Source: Casuarina equisetifolia (lineage: Eukaryota > Streptophyta > Magnoliopsida > Fagales > Casuarinaceae). Taken from it: a DNA stretch of 64,000 nucleotides. The position numbers and the translations under genes were made by a program. Location: NCBI GenBank assembly GCA_028551475.1, contig CM052358.1, positions 19,308,853-19,372,852 on the forward strand. The letters run 5' to 3'. The notes beneath the pieces are model-generated. The model had not been told where the DNA came from. It did no database searches and saw only the letters and a list, made by a program, of their open reading frames with translations. Positions 1 to 10,785 of this stretch are shown here, piece by piece. How positions within the stretch are numbered: the stretch's first letter is position 1; each line of letters begins with the position of its first letter.

Positions 1-1389
1 CCCACAGAACATCATCAAGACCGACAAAACCTTCTACAACATATAGGTTCCCTCCTCAGACAGCGTAAGGAATGCGCAAAAGTTATTGCTACCGGATCGG
101 ACTCTTTTGACAAAGCTATTAAATTAAAGATAAGATATGTATATCCTAAAATCATGGCCAATCAACCTAATTTTACGGGTTAAAACTGCTATAAAATACG
201 GAAAATATATTATAGAGGTCTAGAAACCAAAAAAAAAAAAGGAAAAAAAGTAAAAAGTAAAATGGGGTTTCTAGAATCAAGAAGGATATTAAACAATGGA
301 TTTCATTTGCTTACACCCTACGTTAGAAGTGATGAATAAATACGTAGTTGACTACCTTTTGGGCTTATATTTTATAAAAGAGTAGGCATATAGACAGAAT
401 CAAACACTTGACATGCGAGACTATTAATACAATGGATTAAAATATTAATGCGCCCATTCCAATCTCGAGTTCTAGAGTCCCTTAGTTCACGGATTTGACC
501 CTCTACTGCCAAAAAAGAAAAAAGAAAAAGCCCCGCATAGCATGAGAAGTTGTCTGAGAAATGATATAAAATTGCAAAACATGTGGCGGTAGCCCACCTT
601 ATCTGTTGCATATGGGTGAATGGTGTGGGATGTATTTAGCTCTATTCTCGTGCCTCAGGCTGCAGCCTCTCGTGGTGATATGGTGGGGAACATGTGAGTT
701 TCTCCAGACAAGGAGTACCTAATACGATAATGGTCCCCAACTTTTCAATTGTACAGTTCAGAAGTTGGAGCTCTCCGCAGTTAACATACATGTAAGAGAA
801 TCAAACAGTACTACGTGGTCTAAACAAAAGAATGCTTTTATGTTACAGTTAAAGATTTTAGTCTTGGTTTTCTCTTAAATAAGTTTATAGTATTAAACCT
901 TTGAATTTTTTGTTTTTAGATGAATAAATTTATATGTTAAAAAAATGCTTTTAGGTCATAGGAAAAAAGGCAAAAGAATTAAAATTTATACCTTAAATTT
1001 TTGTATTTTTATATTTTTTTATTCTTCTTGAATAAACTTACATATTTATTAAGAAAAAATGACAAAGGAAAAGCTCTAAACTAAGCAACACTCATGGGAT
1101 AGATGTTCTTAAAGGAATGCAAACAAGCGTATAGGAACTAATGGTCTAGAAACTAAGGTCCATTCAAAGCGAACTTTACAGTGTGATAAGGTGATTCAGA
1201 CATCAAAAATCACCAAAAGGCAGAAACCTATCTAACCCACTTGATCATGAACAACATTCTGCACATAATCGTCATCTACGCCATGAGAGTTCCACAAACG
1301 ATAAACGACCCTTCGCGTATTGAGAAGCATCGAAATTGAGGACAATTTTATAGGACATTTACATGGCCTAACGATGAATTTGGGTACAG
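1..1389. other. 3' flank of the CYP94 gene, no gene seen
   Basis: AT-rich DNA with A-runs near 230-245 and 505-530. No reading frame here resembles a known protein; the short minus-strand frame at 372-611 has no recognisable domain. The 3' untranslated region of the minus-strand P450 should lie just below 1390. A possible polyadenylation hexamer (AATAAA on the minus strand) reads at about 1046-1051, but its use is a guess. Confidence 0.5.
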
Positions 1390-2892
1390 TTAAGCCCCCC
1401 TTTCTTGAACTAGAACTGGTAGGCCGCCGATCAGAGTGGCGGCAAGACCCGGAGAGAACCGCGGTTCGCGGTTGGGACCTGCGATGCGTATATCAAAACG
1501 TTGCAGTAGAGCCAGCACGACACTCTTGATCTCCATAAGTGCTATTTCCTTCCCTAAACAAACCCTAATTCCACCCTGAAAAACTGGGTACTTATACGGA
1601 CTTTCCTGCCGGAAAACGCCATCTCTTAACCACCTTTCTGGCTTAAATTCAAGGCAGTCGGGACCCCAGACCCGCTCCATACGACCCATTGCATAGGGAT
1701 GGTATGTTACCCTGGTGCCTTTGCGTACGAAGGTTCCGTCCGGCAATATGTCATCCTCCTGGCAAAACTTGGAGTCAAATTGAACCGGTGGATAAAGCCT
1801 CATGCTCTCAAAGACTGCTGCATTCAAGTAGTGCATTTGGCGCATTTGTCCGAAGGTCGCCAGCTCCCGAGTGTGCCCAATAACCCGCTCCAACTCGTCC
1901 CGAATCGCTGCCTCAACCCCTGGGTGTTGTGATAACAAATAAAAGAAACTGGTCAAGGCGGAGGCCACTGTGTCACGGCCTGCCAAGACGAAGCTTACGA
2001 TGATGTCACGGAGATACTGGTTATCATCGATGGAGGCCATGAATCTTGATAGGAGGTCATTCGGCTCGGAAGCAGCCTGCGCGCGCCGATGATTTATCAC
2101 GTCAGTGGCTAGGATATGTACCTTTTTGATTGCTTCCTTTAGCTTCCTTTCTGAGCCCAAATTGAGTAGTCGTTTGATCTTCCAGATTGTAGGCGAGGCT
2201 GTCATGGCTCTCTCCGCGGATAATTTCGACGCGAGGTCGAATGCACTCGCGAAAGTAGACATGGGAAGGGATAGTTGCAGGCAGCCTGGGTCCAGCCCGA
2301 AAGAAAATCTGCAAATGTTGTCGAAGGAGAAGCGGCGAAAAACGTCTTGCAAGTCTAGAACTCCGTCTTCTTTGCCAGCAACGGATAGGAAGAGAGGGAT
2401 TAGCCTGGACTGGATCTCGGTGGTGACAATCTCGAACGCATAGGACCGAACTGAAACGCTGCCAAGCTCTAGGCTCGCCATTTTCCGCTGAAACCTCCAG
2501 GATTCGCCATCCACGTTGAAAATTCCGCGGCCCAGAAGATCACCAAGAATGACCGAAAACGGCTTCCCTTTCGGATAGTTGTCGAACTTGGTTTTAAGCA
2601 TATATTCGACGTTTTCGGGGTTGGCAGTGATGGTGTTTCCGAGCACGTGAACATTAATGGTACCGGTTGGTGAGTTCCTGAGAAGATGTGAATACCAATC
2701 GCAAAGATTCCCAAAGTCCTTCACCCAGCTAAATGACAAGTAACTCTGGCAAATCTCGCAGTTACACCACGGCTTAAGCCTCAAGATGAAGATGAACAAA
2801 GAAAACAAAGAGAAAAGACTAGTAAAGGTGAAGAACAAAACGCCGAAAGCTGTGGACATGGATTGCGTACTGAAAAAAACTTCCACGCCCAT
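1390..2892 (-). CDS. CYP94C: CYP94-family cytochrome P450 (CYP94C-like), intronless
   Basis: A 500-residue P450, the usual size for the intronless CYP94 family. Residues about 15-38 form a hydrophobic N-terminal membrane anchor. The I-helix motif AGRDT is at 304-308, ExxR at 362-365, PERW at 418-421, and the heme loop FQGGIRVCLG at 438-447 with Cys445 as axial ligand, so all hallmarks are intact. CYP94 enzymes are ER-bound omega-hydroxylases of fatty acids; the B and C branches oxidise jasmonoyl-isoleucine to 12-hydroxy and 12-carboxy forms and so switch off the hormone. The C-terminal text (GLAATLIGGLPV) is closest to CYP94C by my recollection, so substrate is inferred. The start at 2892 is chosen because it begins the membrane anchor; the 69-codon upstream extension holds a TATA box and a CT-repeat and lacks P450 homology. 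The stop is at 1390-1392. No frameshift is seen. Confidence 0.95.
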   Translation of the reverse strand: MGVEVFFSTQSMSTAFGVLFFTFTSLFSLFSLFIFILRLKPWCNCEICQSYLSFSWVKDFGNLCDWYSHLLRNSPTGTINVHVLGNTITANPENVEYMLKTKFDNYPKGKPFSVILGDLLGRGIFNVDGESWRFQRKMASLELGSVSVRSYAFEIVTTEIQSRLIPLFLSVAGKEDGVLDLQDVFRRFSFDNICRFSFGLDPGCLQLSLPMSTFASAFDLASKLSAERAMTASPTIWKIKRLLNLGSERKLKEAIKKVHILATDVINHRRAQAASEPNDLLSRFMASIDDNQYLRDIIVSFVLAGRDTVASALTSFFYLLSQHPGVEAAIRDELERVIGHTRELATFGQMRQMHYLNAAVFESMRLYPPVQFDSKFCQEDDILPDGTFVRKGTRVTYHPYAMGRMERVWGPDCLEFKPERWLRDGVFRQESPYKYPVFQGGIRVCLGKEIALMEIKSVVLALLQRFDIRIAGPNREPRFSPGLAATLIGGLPVLVQERGA

Positions 2893-2903
2893 ATTTTTCT
2901 GCT

Positions 2904-2932
2904 GAGAGAGAGAGAGGAAAAGAGAGAGAGAG
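2904..2932 (-). repeat. GA/CT microsatellite in CYP94 5' leader
   Basis: Two runs of GA (CT on the coding strand) separated by a short A-rich break, 12-40 bp upstream of the CYP94 ATG. CT-rich leaders near the start codon are common in plant genes. Confidence 0.85.
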
Positions 2933-2987
2933 TAGCAGGTAGAAAGGAAGGTGCAAGGCAAGATCCTGATGCAGGGAGGCGGATCAG

Positions 2988-2994
2988 TTTTATA
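2988..2994 (-). promoter_or_regulatory. TATA box of CYP94
   Basis: TATAAAA on the minus strand, about 96-102 bp upstream of the ATG at 2892. Transcription would be expected to start around 2955-2965, giving a leader of about 65-75 nt that contains the CT repeat. This placement is what makes the upstream in-frame extension untenable as coding. Confidence 0.7.
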
Positions 2995-3099
2995 ATGTGA
3001 TACGGGACTGCCCCGTGATAACAGAGTCGTAGATTTCAGTGAATCACTTACTTTTCTCTGAGATGGAAATAGCTGTTTGACGCATAAAAAGGGCATCAC

Positions 3100-3650
3100 T
3101 AACGCGTGCGTAAATTAACAGGTGGGTCTTCAACGGATGCGATGTCATGGCTGATTGATTGCGCCATTGCTAAGTTTTCTCCACGTGTTCTTATGCTTTT
3201 CTTTGTTCCCTCTGTCTCTGCACGTGGCGGCGCCGCACCATTACACGTTGTTACTCAATCATGACAGCGAGTCCGAATCCCTGCGCCTCTACCATTCCGA
3301 AGACAAAGGGGATAAGATTTAAAAATAACTGAAAAATTGGACTTTTTATTTTATTTTTAAAAAACAACTTTATTACATTTCTTTTTTTAAAAAAAAATTG
3401 GAAACAATTCGAAATTAAAAACGTTAATCAGTTGCTGGTATAGTGATCAATTAATAAGATTTGAACTTTATTAGTTCCAGATTTGACAATGAAATTTGTG
3501 TATAAATGTATGAAAAAAAACAAAACTCAGACTCAATTATTCTATTCGTTGTGGCATTATGACAACCAATCAGTTGCCATTTAAAACTATAGAAAATTCC
3601 TGTCTTTGATATCGGTGCCCGGACTTCAAGACACGTATATGTGGTCGCCG
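3100..3650. other. Distal CYP94 promoter and AT-rich spacer
   Basis: Beyond the G-boxes (3182-3226) the DNA becomes A/T-rich from about 3310, with homopolymer runs near 3340-3400. No coding similarity is seen on either strand. The edge of the segmental repeat lies close to 3655. Confidence 0.4.
3182..3226 (-). promoter_or_regulatory. Pair of perfect G-boxes (CACGTG) upstream of CYP94
   Basis: Two palindromic CACGTG hexamers at 3182-3187 and 3221-3226, 39 bp apart and about 190-235 bp upstream of the TATA box. G-boxes are bound by bHLH factors such as MYC2 and by bZIP factors. Genes of jasmonate catabolism including CYP94s are known MYC2 targets, so the position fits jasmonate-induced feedback. 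Binding is inferred. Confidence 0.65.
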
Positions 3651-3654
3651 AGGC

Positions 3655-6180
3655 GGATGCGGTGCATGCGTTCCTAAGTGAATGGGTGACAGGGAAAGAG
3701 AGGGACCACTCCTCCTCTGTCTGGATAAGTCCGTTTCTAATTAAATATGGACATGCTCTCTTCCTTTTGCATTATCTTATCCGCTTCTGAACTGGCAGCC
3801 GACTACCGCTGCCACCGGAGAGGCTCCGGGATTCAATACATTGAAACTGGTGAACCGCCTAAGGTATTTGCTAGTCGGCCGAATCAGAGTTTCCGGGGTT
3901 TGAAAAAAGTAGATTAATCTTCTTCCAAAGAAGATAGAAGATGGGGATTCCCATGGGAACTTAACTGTTCGTGTGTGATAGGGTCTAGAGGTAATTATAA
4001 CTCGACATGCTAATAGATCTATATGTAATAGACTTTAATTTCTTTTATAAAAAGAAATTGGCCATGTTTAGTCAATTTTTAAAATAAAATTTAAGTTTAC
4101 AACAAGTAATATCATAATCAAATTACAATCTGACTAAATGAGCTTACAACTATTATTTCCTTGTATGAAGTGGGTAGTAGGCCTTTCTAGTCATGTTTGT
4201 AACTATTATTTTCTAGTATAAGATAAGTAGGGGCTCATTCATATCAAGAGTAATGTGAATTTAGATAAGAGAAAATATAACTTGACTATCTTTATTAAAT
4301 TGACATTTTGGATTACAATCTAAGTCCGTGACACAACTTTTGCACGTGTAAACATCATGAAGTGGTCTCTTCATTATGCTTTGCCTTTTATTTTGGGATA
4401 AAGTTTAAATAAAGTTTATATATTTTTATTTAAAAAATAATTTTAAATAATATAAAACAATGTTTACATTATTTTAACTTATTCTCTCATAGTAAATATA
4501 GAGTACAAGTTTTATTATTAGATAATACGTCTCATTTTATATATTAATATTACATCTTAAATTTAAACTTTAATGTAAAATTAAAAAAGTTAACTTCCTT
4601 AAAAATAATTTTTAAATAACATAAAAAATTTTACATTTTTTCTCTCGACTTCCTTCATTTTGTAATACATATTACAAAAAATTACATCTTAAACTCAATT
4701 TTTAATACTAAATAAAAGAGTTTACTACTTCTTTAAAAATAATTTAAAAAATCGAGAATATATTTTTATTTTATAGATAATTTTTAATCAAAAGTTAGGT
4801 AATATAAATACTTTTCATGGTTTTTAATAGTTTTTAGTATGTTTACTCGTTTCAAAGGTATCACCGTTACACTTTAGATATTATATAAAGAATACTCGAA
4901 TTTTTAATTATAAAATCCCAGGTTGACTTACAAAAAAAAAAGGAAAGAAAGGTAAAACTAAAATATGGATAAAATTTCTACTTTTATCTCTATAAAATAC
5001 CACCTGATCCGTTCACTCGTGATGATTCAAAATCTGTACGAGATACATGTGATCCCCTGTTGTATTCATGCATGAGCTCTCACTCTCAGACTACGCAATA
5101 AGAGTGAGCAGAGCTTTCAAGTAGGGAACAGTAGCCGTAAAAAGCGGTCCCTTTTGTATGAGACATAACCCTTGGTTTATCTCCTATTTCCGTTTATGGA
5201 TTGGACTTCATGTCTGTCTGATCTGACAGAAGTGCACTCAAGTGACATCCAACTTAATCCTCAAAAGTTTGACAGATTGCAAATTTTCATCTGTTTGCGC
5301 TTGAAGTAACTCCGAGAAGCAGGGGCCGTCTTCTCTGCCGACCCACTTTGCTTGTTGTACTATGATCTGTAGCTTGCCAACCAAGAAAGTAATCTTGACA
5401 CGTTATGCACGTTTTAAATGCAGGAAAATCTCTGGAAACCAGGATATTCCCACTTTCACCATCTTTGAATTACGTACGATAGCATTCTCACCACAAGCAC
5501 AACATCCGGACCACAATTTTCTTTTCTGGCTGCTCACAGATGGCAACAGATATGGTCCACGAACAAGGTTGAGTCATTAAAAGTGGGCGTGACAGTGACA
5601 ATGACGGTCGCTAGGTAAGAAAGTTTTGGAAAAAGCTTCCAAGACTTTGAAGCGGTCCCCAGTGGTGGTTCGACTTAGAATTGGTAATTGGTGTAATTAT
5701 ATAACCTTAATTCAATACTGACGGTACTCATTAGCTTACCAGTCTTTGAGGACCTATGCGTTACACAAATTAGGACAAAAACAGAGTTTGAACACAGAAG
5801 GAAATTCTACTCAACAAAACACTGGCTTTGATATTACTAGAGGGTTTTACAAAATGCTCAAGAGGATATCGAGCTCATAACTTATACACATAATTTATAT
5901 ACTGCAAGGCCCCACACATAGATATTTTAACCAAAGCTCAAGCATTGCGATTGAAATTTCCTAAGTGTCGGTATGTCGGTGGTTTCAGAGTCTTTCTTAG
6001 CAGCTGACTGGCTAGAGGTTGGTGGTCATGCTTCTAAATATCCAACGCCAATCCCAATTATTAGGGACAAATTGATTGTGTTAGTTTGACCATAAGCTAC
6101 TCCCTTGTCCTTCTTCATTCCGCTTCGGACTCTGACAAATGCTGATGTGGAGAGCTGAGGCCGAGTCTCTTTGCTGAACT
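3655..6180 (+). repeat. Segmental repeat, copy 1 (non-coding)
   Basis: About 2.5 kb that aligns colinearly with 14430-16350. Landmarks in both copies: the block around GGTGCATGC followed by a GAGAG stretch (3661/14441), CTTCTGAACTGGCAGCCG (3784/14564), GTGAACCGCCT (3850/14631), TCACYGTTACACTTTAGATA (4861/15101), TGAGCAGAGCTT (5104/15220) and the text around AATTACGTAC (5471/15593). The AT-rich middle (4400-4830) has gained or lost sequence between copies. Short frames at 5362-5580 and 15519-15701 correspond but are not conserved as protein, so the unit looks like duplicated promoter or intergenic DNA. Confidence 0.8.
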
Positions 6181-6693
6181 GGCTGACTCTCTTTGCTGCA
6201 TTGGTTGCTTTTGCATTTGTCAATTTTGAGTGAGGTGACTCTGAATGATTTCCAAGTAGAGACCAAAAAAAAAAGAAACAACCTGAAAACGAAGGAGGCC
6301 CAGTGCTGTTGATAAATGTTGAAGCTGCAAACACTAGAAATGCTCTCCTTACTCAACATGTTCTATTTCCGAACACAGAGCCAACTTTGCATTGTTTGCA
6401 TGCAGAATCACCAGTACCTTTAAAGCAGCCAGTTCTTCGGTGAGACTTAACCAACTCAGCAATGATCTGGATCAATCTCCAATCCTAGCTCAACCTTCAT
6501 CCGAGTTAGACGTGGAATTGGAAAAGGAAAGATGGTTTAGTATTGCCAAACTGATGTAGGCTAAACTAAGCACGATATCTGGGATTTGGAGTGGAAAATC
6601 AAGGGTACAGCACCAGCATTGGAACGTCTCGTTGCTTAGAGGAGGAAGTTACTTAGTTAGCTAGTAAGAAACATTGCAGCAACAGCACCAACT
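6181..6693. other. Intergenic spacer before copia element U
   Basis: No recognisable gene. The two overlapping minus-strand frames at 6026-6359 are not similar to any family I know. The copia LTR begins at 6694. Confidence 0.35.
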
Positions 6694-7590
6694 TGTTGGG
6701 TTGGTTCATCTCATATTTGAGACTTATTATTGGGTCCTATTAAGGTGATGTGGTCTTAAAGTTTAAAAGAAAAAATATAGGTTTTTCTAAGGTGTGGCCA
6801 AAAAAAAAAAAGAGAGAGAAAAGAAAAAGAACATAATTTCACAGGAATTAAAAACCTTGCACAACAGTTGATCAAACACTTGAATAAGGTTGATTTGTGG
6901 TCCGATTGAGCTTATTTTTTGTTAGTAGGTTTCGAATTGGGTGTTCTTCATTGTGAATGGTTGGATAGTCATTTAGAGTTTTTTAAATAAGCAGATCTTA
7001 GTCGAAACTCTAGGTGATTTTTCTCTAACTTTTCTTAGTTAAATTGATGTTTACAACTTGTTCTTCATTATCAATTGATGATTCTATTGTTATTGAATTT
7101 GTAAATCTTTGTTCTGTTGCTATTGTTAAGGATTTGATTGGGTTGTAAACCTAACAATTTATATAATGGAGATTTGGGTGGATTCCATAATCAATCCCAT
7201 GGTTTTTATCCTTCATGTTGGAAAAGTTTTCCATGTAAAAATTCTTTTGTGTTGATTGTGATGTTTGCATCTTTTACTTGTGATTTAAATCAATTGTTAG
7301 TGTTTTATTATTTCCTCATAGGTTCAATCAAAGTAAGAAACTCTATAAGTCGTTTTTTCCCATCACGACCGAAATGCATGACTTTTACATCCAAATATCT
7401 ATTTTAAGGACTACTTTGTGCTTTGTCTACAAATATGTACTTTTCGAGATGCCAAAGATCATTCTTTTGAGACTTTTGTGATCATTTATTGTATTAGGTA
7501 AAAACCTGATTTTTTTTCTAAATATGTAAGTTTATTCATTGAATAATAAAATAATACAAAAGCTTATGAAGGAGTAAGCTTACAAGAAGA
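6694..7590 (+). mobile_element. 5' LTR of copia element U
   Basis: Begins TGTTGGGTTGGTTCA and matches 9922 onward along its length, with matching landmarks GACTTATTATTGGGTC, AAAAGAAAAAATATAGGTTT, the Asn/Leu-rich middle and TATGTAAGTTTATTCATTGAA near the end. The two copies differ by many substitutions and small indels, so the insertion is old. The 3' border is approximate because no clean CA end or primer site survives. The 89-codon frame at 7138-7407 is a chance opening inside the LTR. Confidence 0.85.
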
Positions 7591-9921
7591 TAAATTCTGA
7601 TTACTGTGTTTGTGCAAAAGTTTTCAAATGATAATTTTATCATTCTATTACTTTATGTATATGATATAAGCTGGTAAGAATGTTGTAAGAATTAAAAAGT
7701 TGAAGTAGGAGTAAAGTAAATCATTTTTAATGAAAGACTTAGGCCTAGTAAAACAAATCTTTGGTATGAGAGTTAGTCGTGATAGAAAAGTCAAGAAATT
7801 ATAGTTGTCTCAAGAGGAGAACATCAAGAAAGTGATTTAAAAGTTTTGTGTGGATAAAGTTAAAGTGGTGAGCATGCCTCTTACTACATACTTTAAGCTC
7901 AGTAAGAAGTAATGTCTTGCTAATGAGAAAGAGATAAAAGATATGGAAATAGTTCCTTATGCTTTTGTAGTTGGTTGTTTAATGTATGTAATGATTTGTA
8001 CAAGGCTAGATATAGCTCATGTAGTTGGAGTAATTAGCAGATTCATTTCCAATATTGGAAGAGAATATTCGAATGTAGTGAAATGGATCATAAGTTATCT
8101 TCGAGGTATTTCTAATTTGAAACTTTCATTTGGGAGTGAAAGGTTTATTCTTGTTAGATATACAGATTTTAACATTCTGAGAAATATTGATAATAAAAGG
8201 TCTATCTTAGGTTACTTAATTAAGTTTTCAAGGAGAGTTGTGGTATGACAATTGTTCAATGAAATTCTAAATGTAAGTGAACATGTCGAATAAGTAATAT
8301 AATGATAAGAAAGATATTGTCCTACAGAGATTAGTAATTACTAAGCCAACTAATTACTAATGGTGAACAATTCCTAAAATTTATCTAACAAACCAAATTG
8401 ATAGATGATAGACTAATCAACTAAATTTAATAAAACTAAATACATGAAACATGTTAGAGTGTTCAATTTCACCATAACTATGAGGTATTAATGTAGATTA
8501 TGTATGCTTGCAAGAGGGATAATATTTATGTGATAACGGAATCTTCTAATTTATTTATTATCCTATGTCTAGGCATAGTGAACCTATTTAGTTCATTAAT
8601 TTACTATATCTTTATACGTGAATTGAAATAAACCAAATGCATTAGGATCTGTGAATATTTCTAGTTTATACCTAAAGCCACACAAATAATATAGTATATG
8701 TCTATCCATATTTAATTTATGGTTATATATTATAACAAGCAACTACATATCATCTCCTGTCGGTCTCAAACATGCAAATCAGATCATTCAAGTGGTAGCT
8801 AATCACTTAAAAGCATTAAACATAGTAATATGTAACTTCATATAAACAAAATATATTACAAAACATAATAATCATAAGATTTATACCATCATAATTAGGT
8901 TACATTGTAGCTCTAACAAAAATAAACTAAAACATAAAGAAATAATGAGGAAGAATAGTAATAAGAAATAAAAAAAGGCATCTTGAATCCAAAAACAAAA
9001 AGTTTGTCACCCTTTTTGTCTTTTCTTTAAGAAAACCTTAAATTCTTGGCTTGTCTCTTGAGTTGTGCTCAATTTCCTCCTTTTTCTTTCTTTTGCCTCT
9101 TCTCTTCTCTTAAATAGAGTTTAGGTTTAGACCTATCTCCTATCCTAGTAGAACTAGGTTTTAGAGACCTAAAACAATTGAGTTTTGAACTCTTAAATTA
9201 ATTGGGATTTGAATTCCTTACATGAATGAGTTTTCTATTTATTTAGAAAACTTAACAATAATAAAAAATCTAATAAGAATCATCCAAAGCCCAAGCCCAT
9301 CTTGACTCTTTTGATCTTGATATTATGATTTTGCCATACAATAAGCATTAGGTTTTCCATGTTCATTCCTTTTCTCTTTGGCTCCTTGTGTTACATAAAC
9401 AAGATAAATTTAGGTAAATAAAGAGGAGTTTAAATGTTTTCTCACAATTATTAAAGTTATTTATTGCCTAAAATAGGTAAAATAACTCTATAAAAATAGA
9501 GTTACCAACAATTAAGATTACAAAAACATATTGCTCTATCTATAATGGAAGCATAATTTATTGCAGCAATAGAAACATGTAAAGAGTTGCTTTGGATGAA
9601 AGAATTTACAAAAGAACTTGGTTTTGTATAAGAAGAGTATGTATTATTTTGTGATAGCCAAAGTGTTATATGTTTTACTAAGAATTTTACTTTTCATTAA
9701 AGATTAAAGCACATTAATGTAAGGTATCATTGGATACAAGATATCATGGAAACCAAAGAGATTAAGCTTGAAAAGGTACATATTAAGGATAATGGTTCTG
9801 ATATGATGACAAAGGCACTCTGGTGAGATAAATTTGAGTTTTGTCAGCATGTGGCTGGCTTGGATTTTTCTTAAGAAATTGACATATATAATCTCCCTTA
9901 TTTGGGATGGAGGGGGAAAAT
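7591..9921 (+). pseudogene. Copia element U internal remnant: RT end plus RNase H, interrupted
   Basis: Decayed 3' part of a Ty1/copia polyprotein. At 7735-7900 the text reads like the copia RT C-terminus (KQI(F)GMRVSRDRKV, LSQEEN, IKKV). At 7943-8248 lies the RT/RNase H junction (VPYAFVVGCLMYVMICTRLDIAH). RNase H resumes after the nested LTR at 9513 (LRLQKHIALSIMEA, CDSQSV, KHINVRYHWIQD, DNGSDMMTKAL) with several stops. A purine tract with a run of G at 9905-9920 is the polypurine primer directly before the 3' LTR. Gag, protease and integrase are missing between the LTRs, so the element is internally deleted and dead. Confidence 0.85.
8253..9507 (+). mobile_element. Solo LTR R1 nested in copia U RNase H
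   Basis: A 1255-bp insertion with TG...CA ends, flanked by the 5-bp duplication ACAAT (8248-8252 and 9508-9512). Removing it and one copy of the duplication rejoins the RNase H reading frame. It is one of four copies in the window (with 22713-24185 minus, 28516-30575 and 31617-32891). The 3' end carries a short stem-loop, AACTCTA / TAGAGTT around an A/T loop (9484-9503). It has no coding capacity. TG/CA ends plus a 5-bp duplication identify it as an LTR left alone after LTR-LTR recombination. Confidence 0.88.
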
Positions 9922-10785
9922 TGTTGGGTTGGTTCAGCCCATATTTAAGACTTATTATTGGGTCTTATTAGGGTAATGTGGCCCTAAGGTTTAAAAGAAA
10001 AAATATAGGTTTTTTCGAAGGTGTGGTTGTTAAAAGAAAAAAAGTAAAATTTCGTAGGAATTAAAAGCCCTACGCAATAGTTTATTAAATACTTGATTAA
10101 GGTTGGTCCATGGTCCGATTAAGCTAATTTGTTGTTTGTAGGTTATGAGTTGGGTGTTCTTCATTGTGAACAGTTGGATTGTTATTTGGAGCTCTTTAAA
10201 TCAATAGATCTTGGTCAAAACTTTAGGTGATTTTTCTCCAACTTTTATTGGTTAAGTTGATGTTTACAACTTGTTTTTTTACTATCAATTGATGATTCTA
10301 TTGTTATCAAATTAGCAAATCTTTGTTATGTTGCTATTGTTAAAGACTTGATTAAGTTGTAAACCTAATGATTTATATAGTAGAAATTTGGGTGGACTTC
10401 GTGATTGGTTCCATGGTTTTTATCCTTCACATTGGAGGAGTTTTTTACGTAAAAATACTTTTATGTTGATTGAGACATTTGCATCTTTTACTTGTAATTC
10501 AAATACATTGTTAGTATTTTAGTATTTCCTCATAGGTTCAATCAAAGTGAGAAACTCTTTATGTCATTTTTTTCCATCACAAATGAAATGCATGACTTTT
10601 ACATCCAAATATCTAGTTTAAGGACTACTTTGTCTACAAATATGTACTTTTGGAGACACCAAAGGTCATTCTTTTAAGACTCTTGTGATTGTTTATTGTA
10701 TTAGGTTAAAGCCTGATATTTTTTTTGTTTGTTTGTTAAATATGTAAGTTTATTCATTGAAGAATAAAAAAATACAAAAGCTTAG
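9922..10785 (+). mobile_element. 3' LTR of copia element U
   Basis: Second copy of the LTR at 6694, directly preceded by a polypurine tract. Its sequence ends near the AAAAGCTTA string at about 10776-10784. No target duplication matching the CAACT before 6694 is visible after it, and gag sequence of another copia copy follows at once, so the 3' flank is rearranged. Confidence 0.85.

Noticed and set aside
2893..3099. In-frame 69-codon N-terminal extension of the P450
   Set aside because: It begins with GTG/ATG in front of a TATA box and a CT microsatellite, has no P450 similarity, and the membrane anchor starts at the ATG at 2892.
7138..7407. 89-codon frame as a gene
   Set aside because: It lies wholly inside the copia LTR and is broken in the other LTR copies.
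8253..9507. R family as MITE or Helitron
   Set aside because: The 5-bp target duplications with TG...CA ends in R1 and R3 fit an LTR; there are no inverted terminal repeats, and Helitrons leave no duplication.
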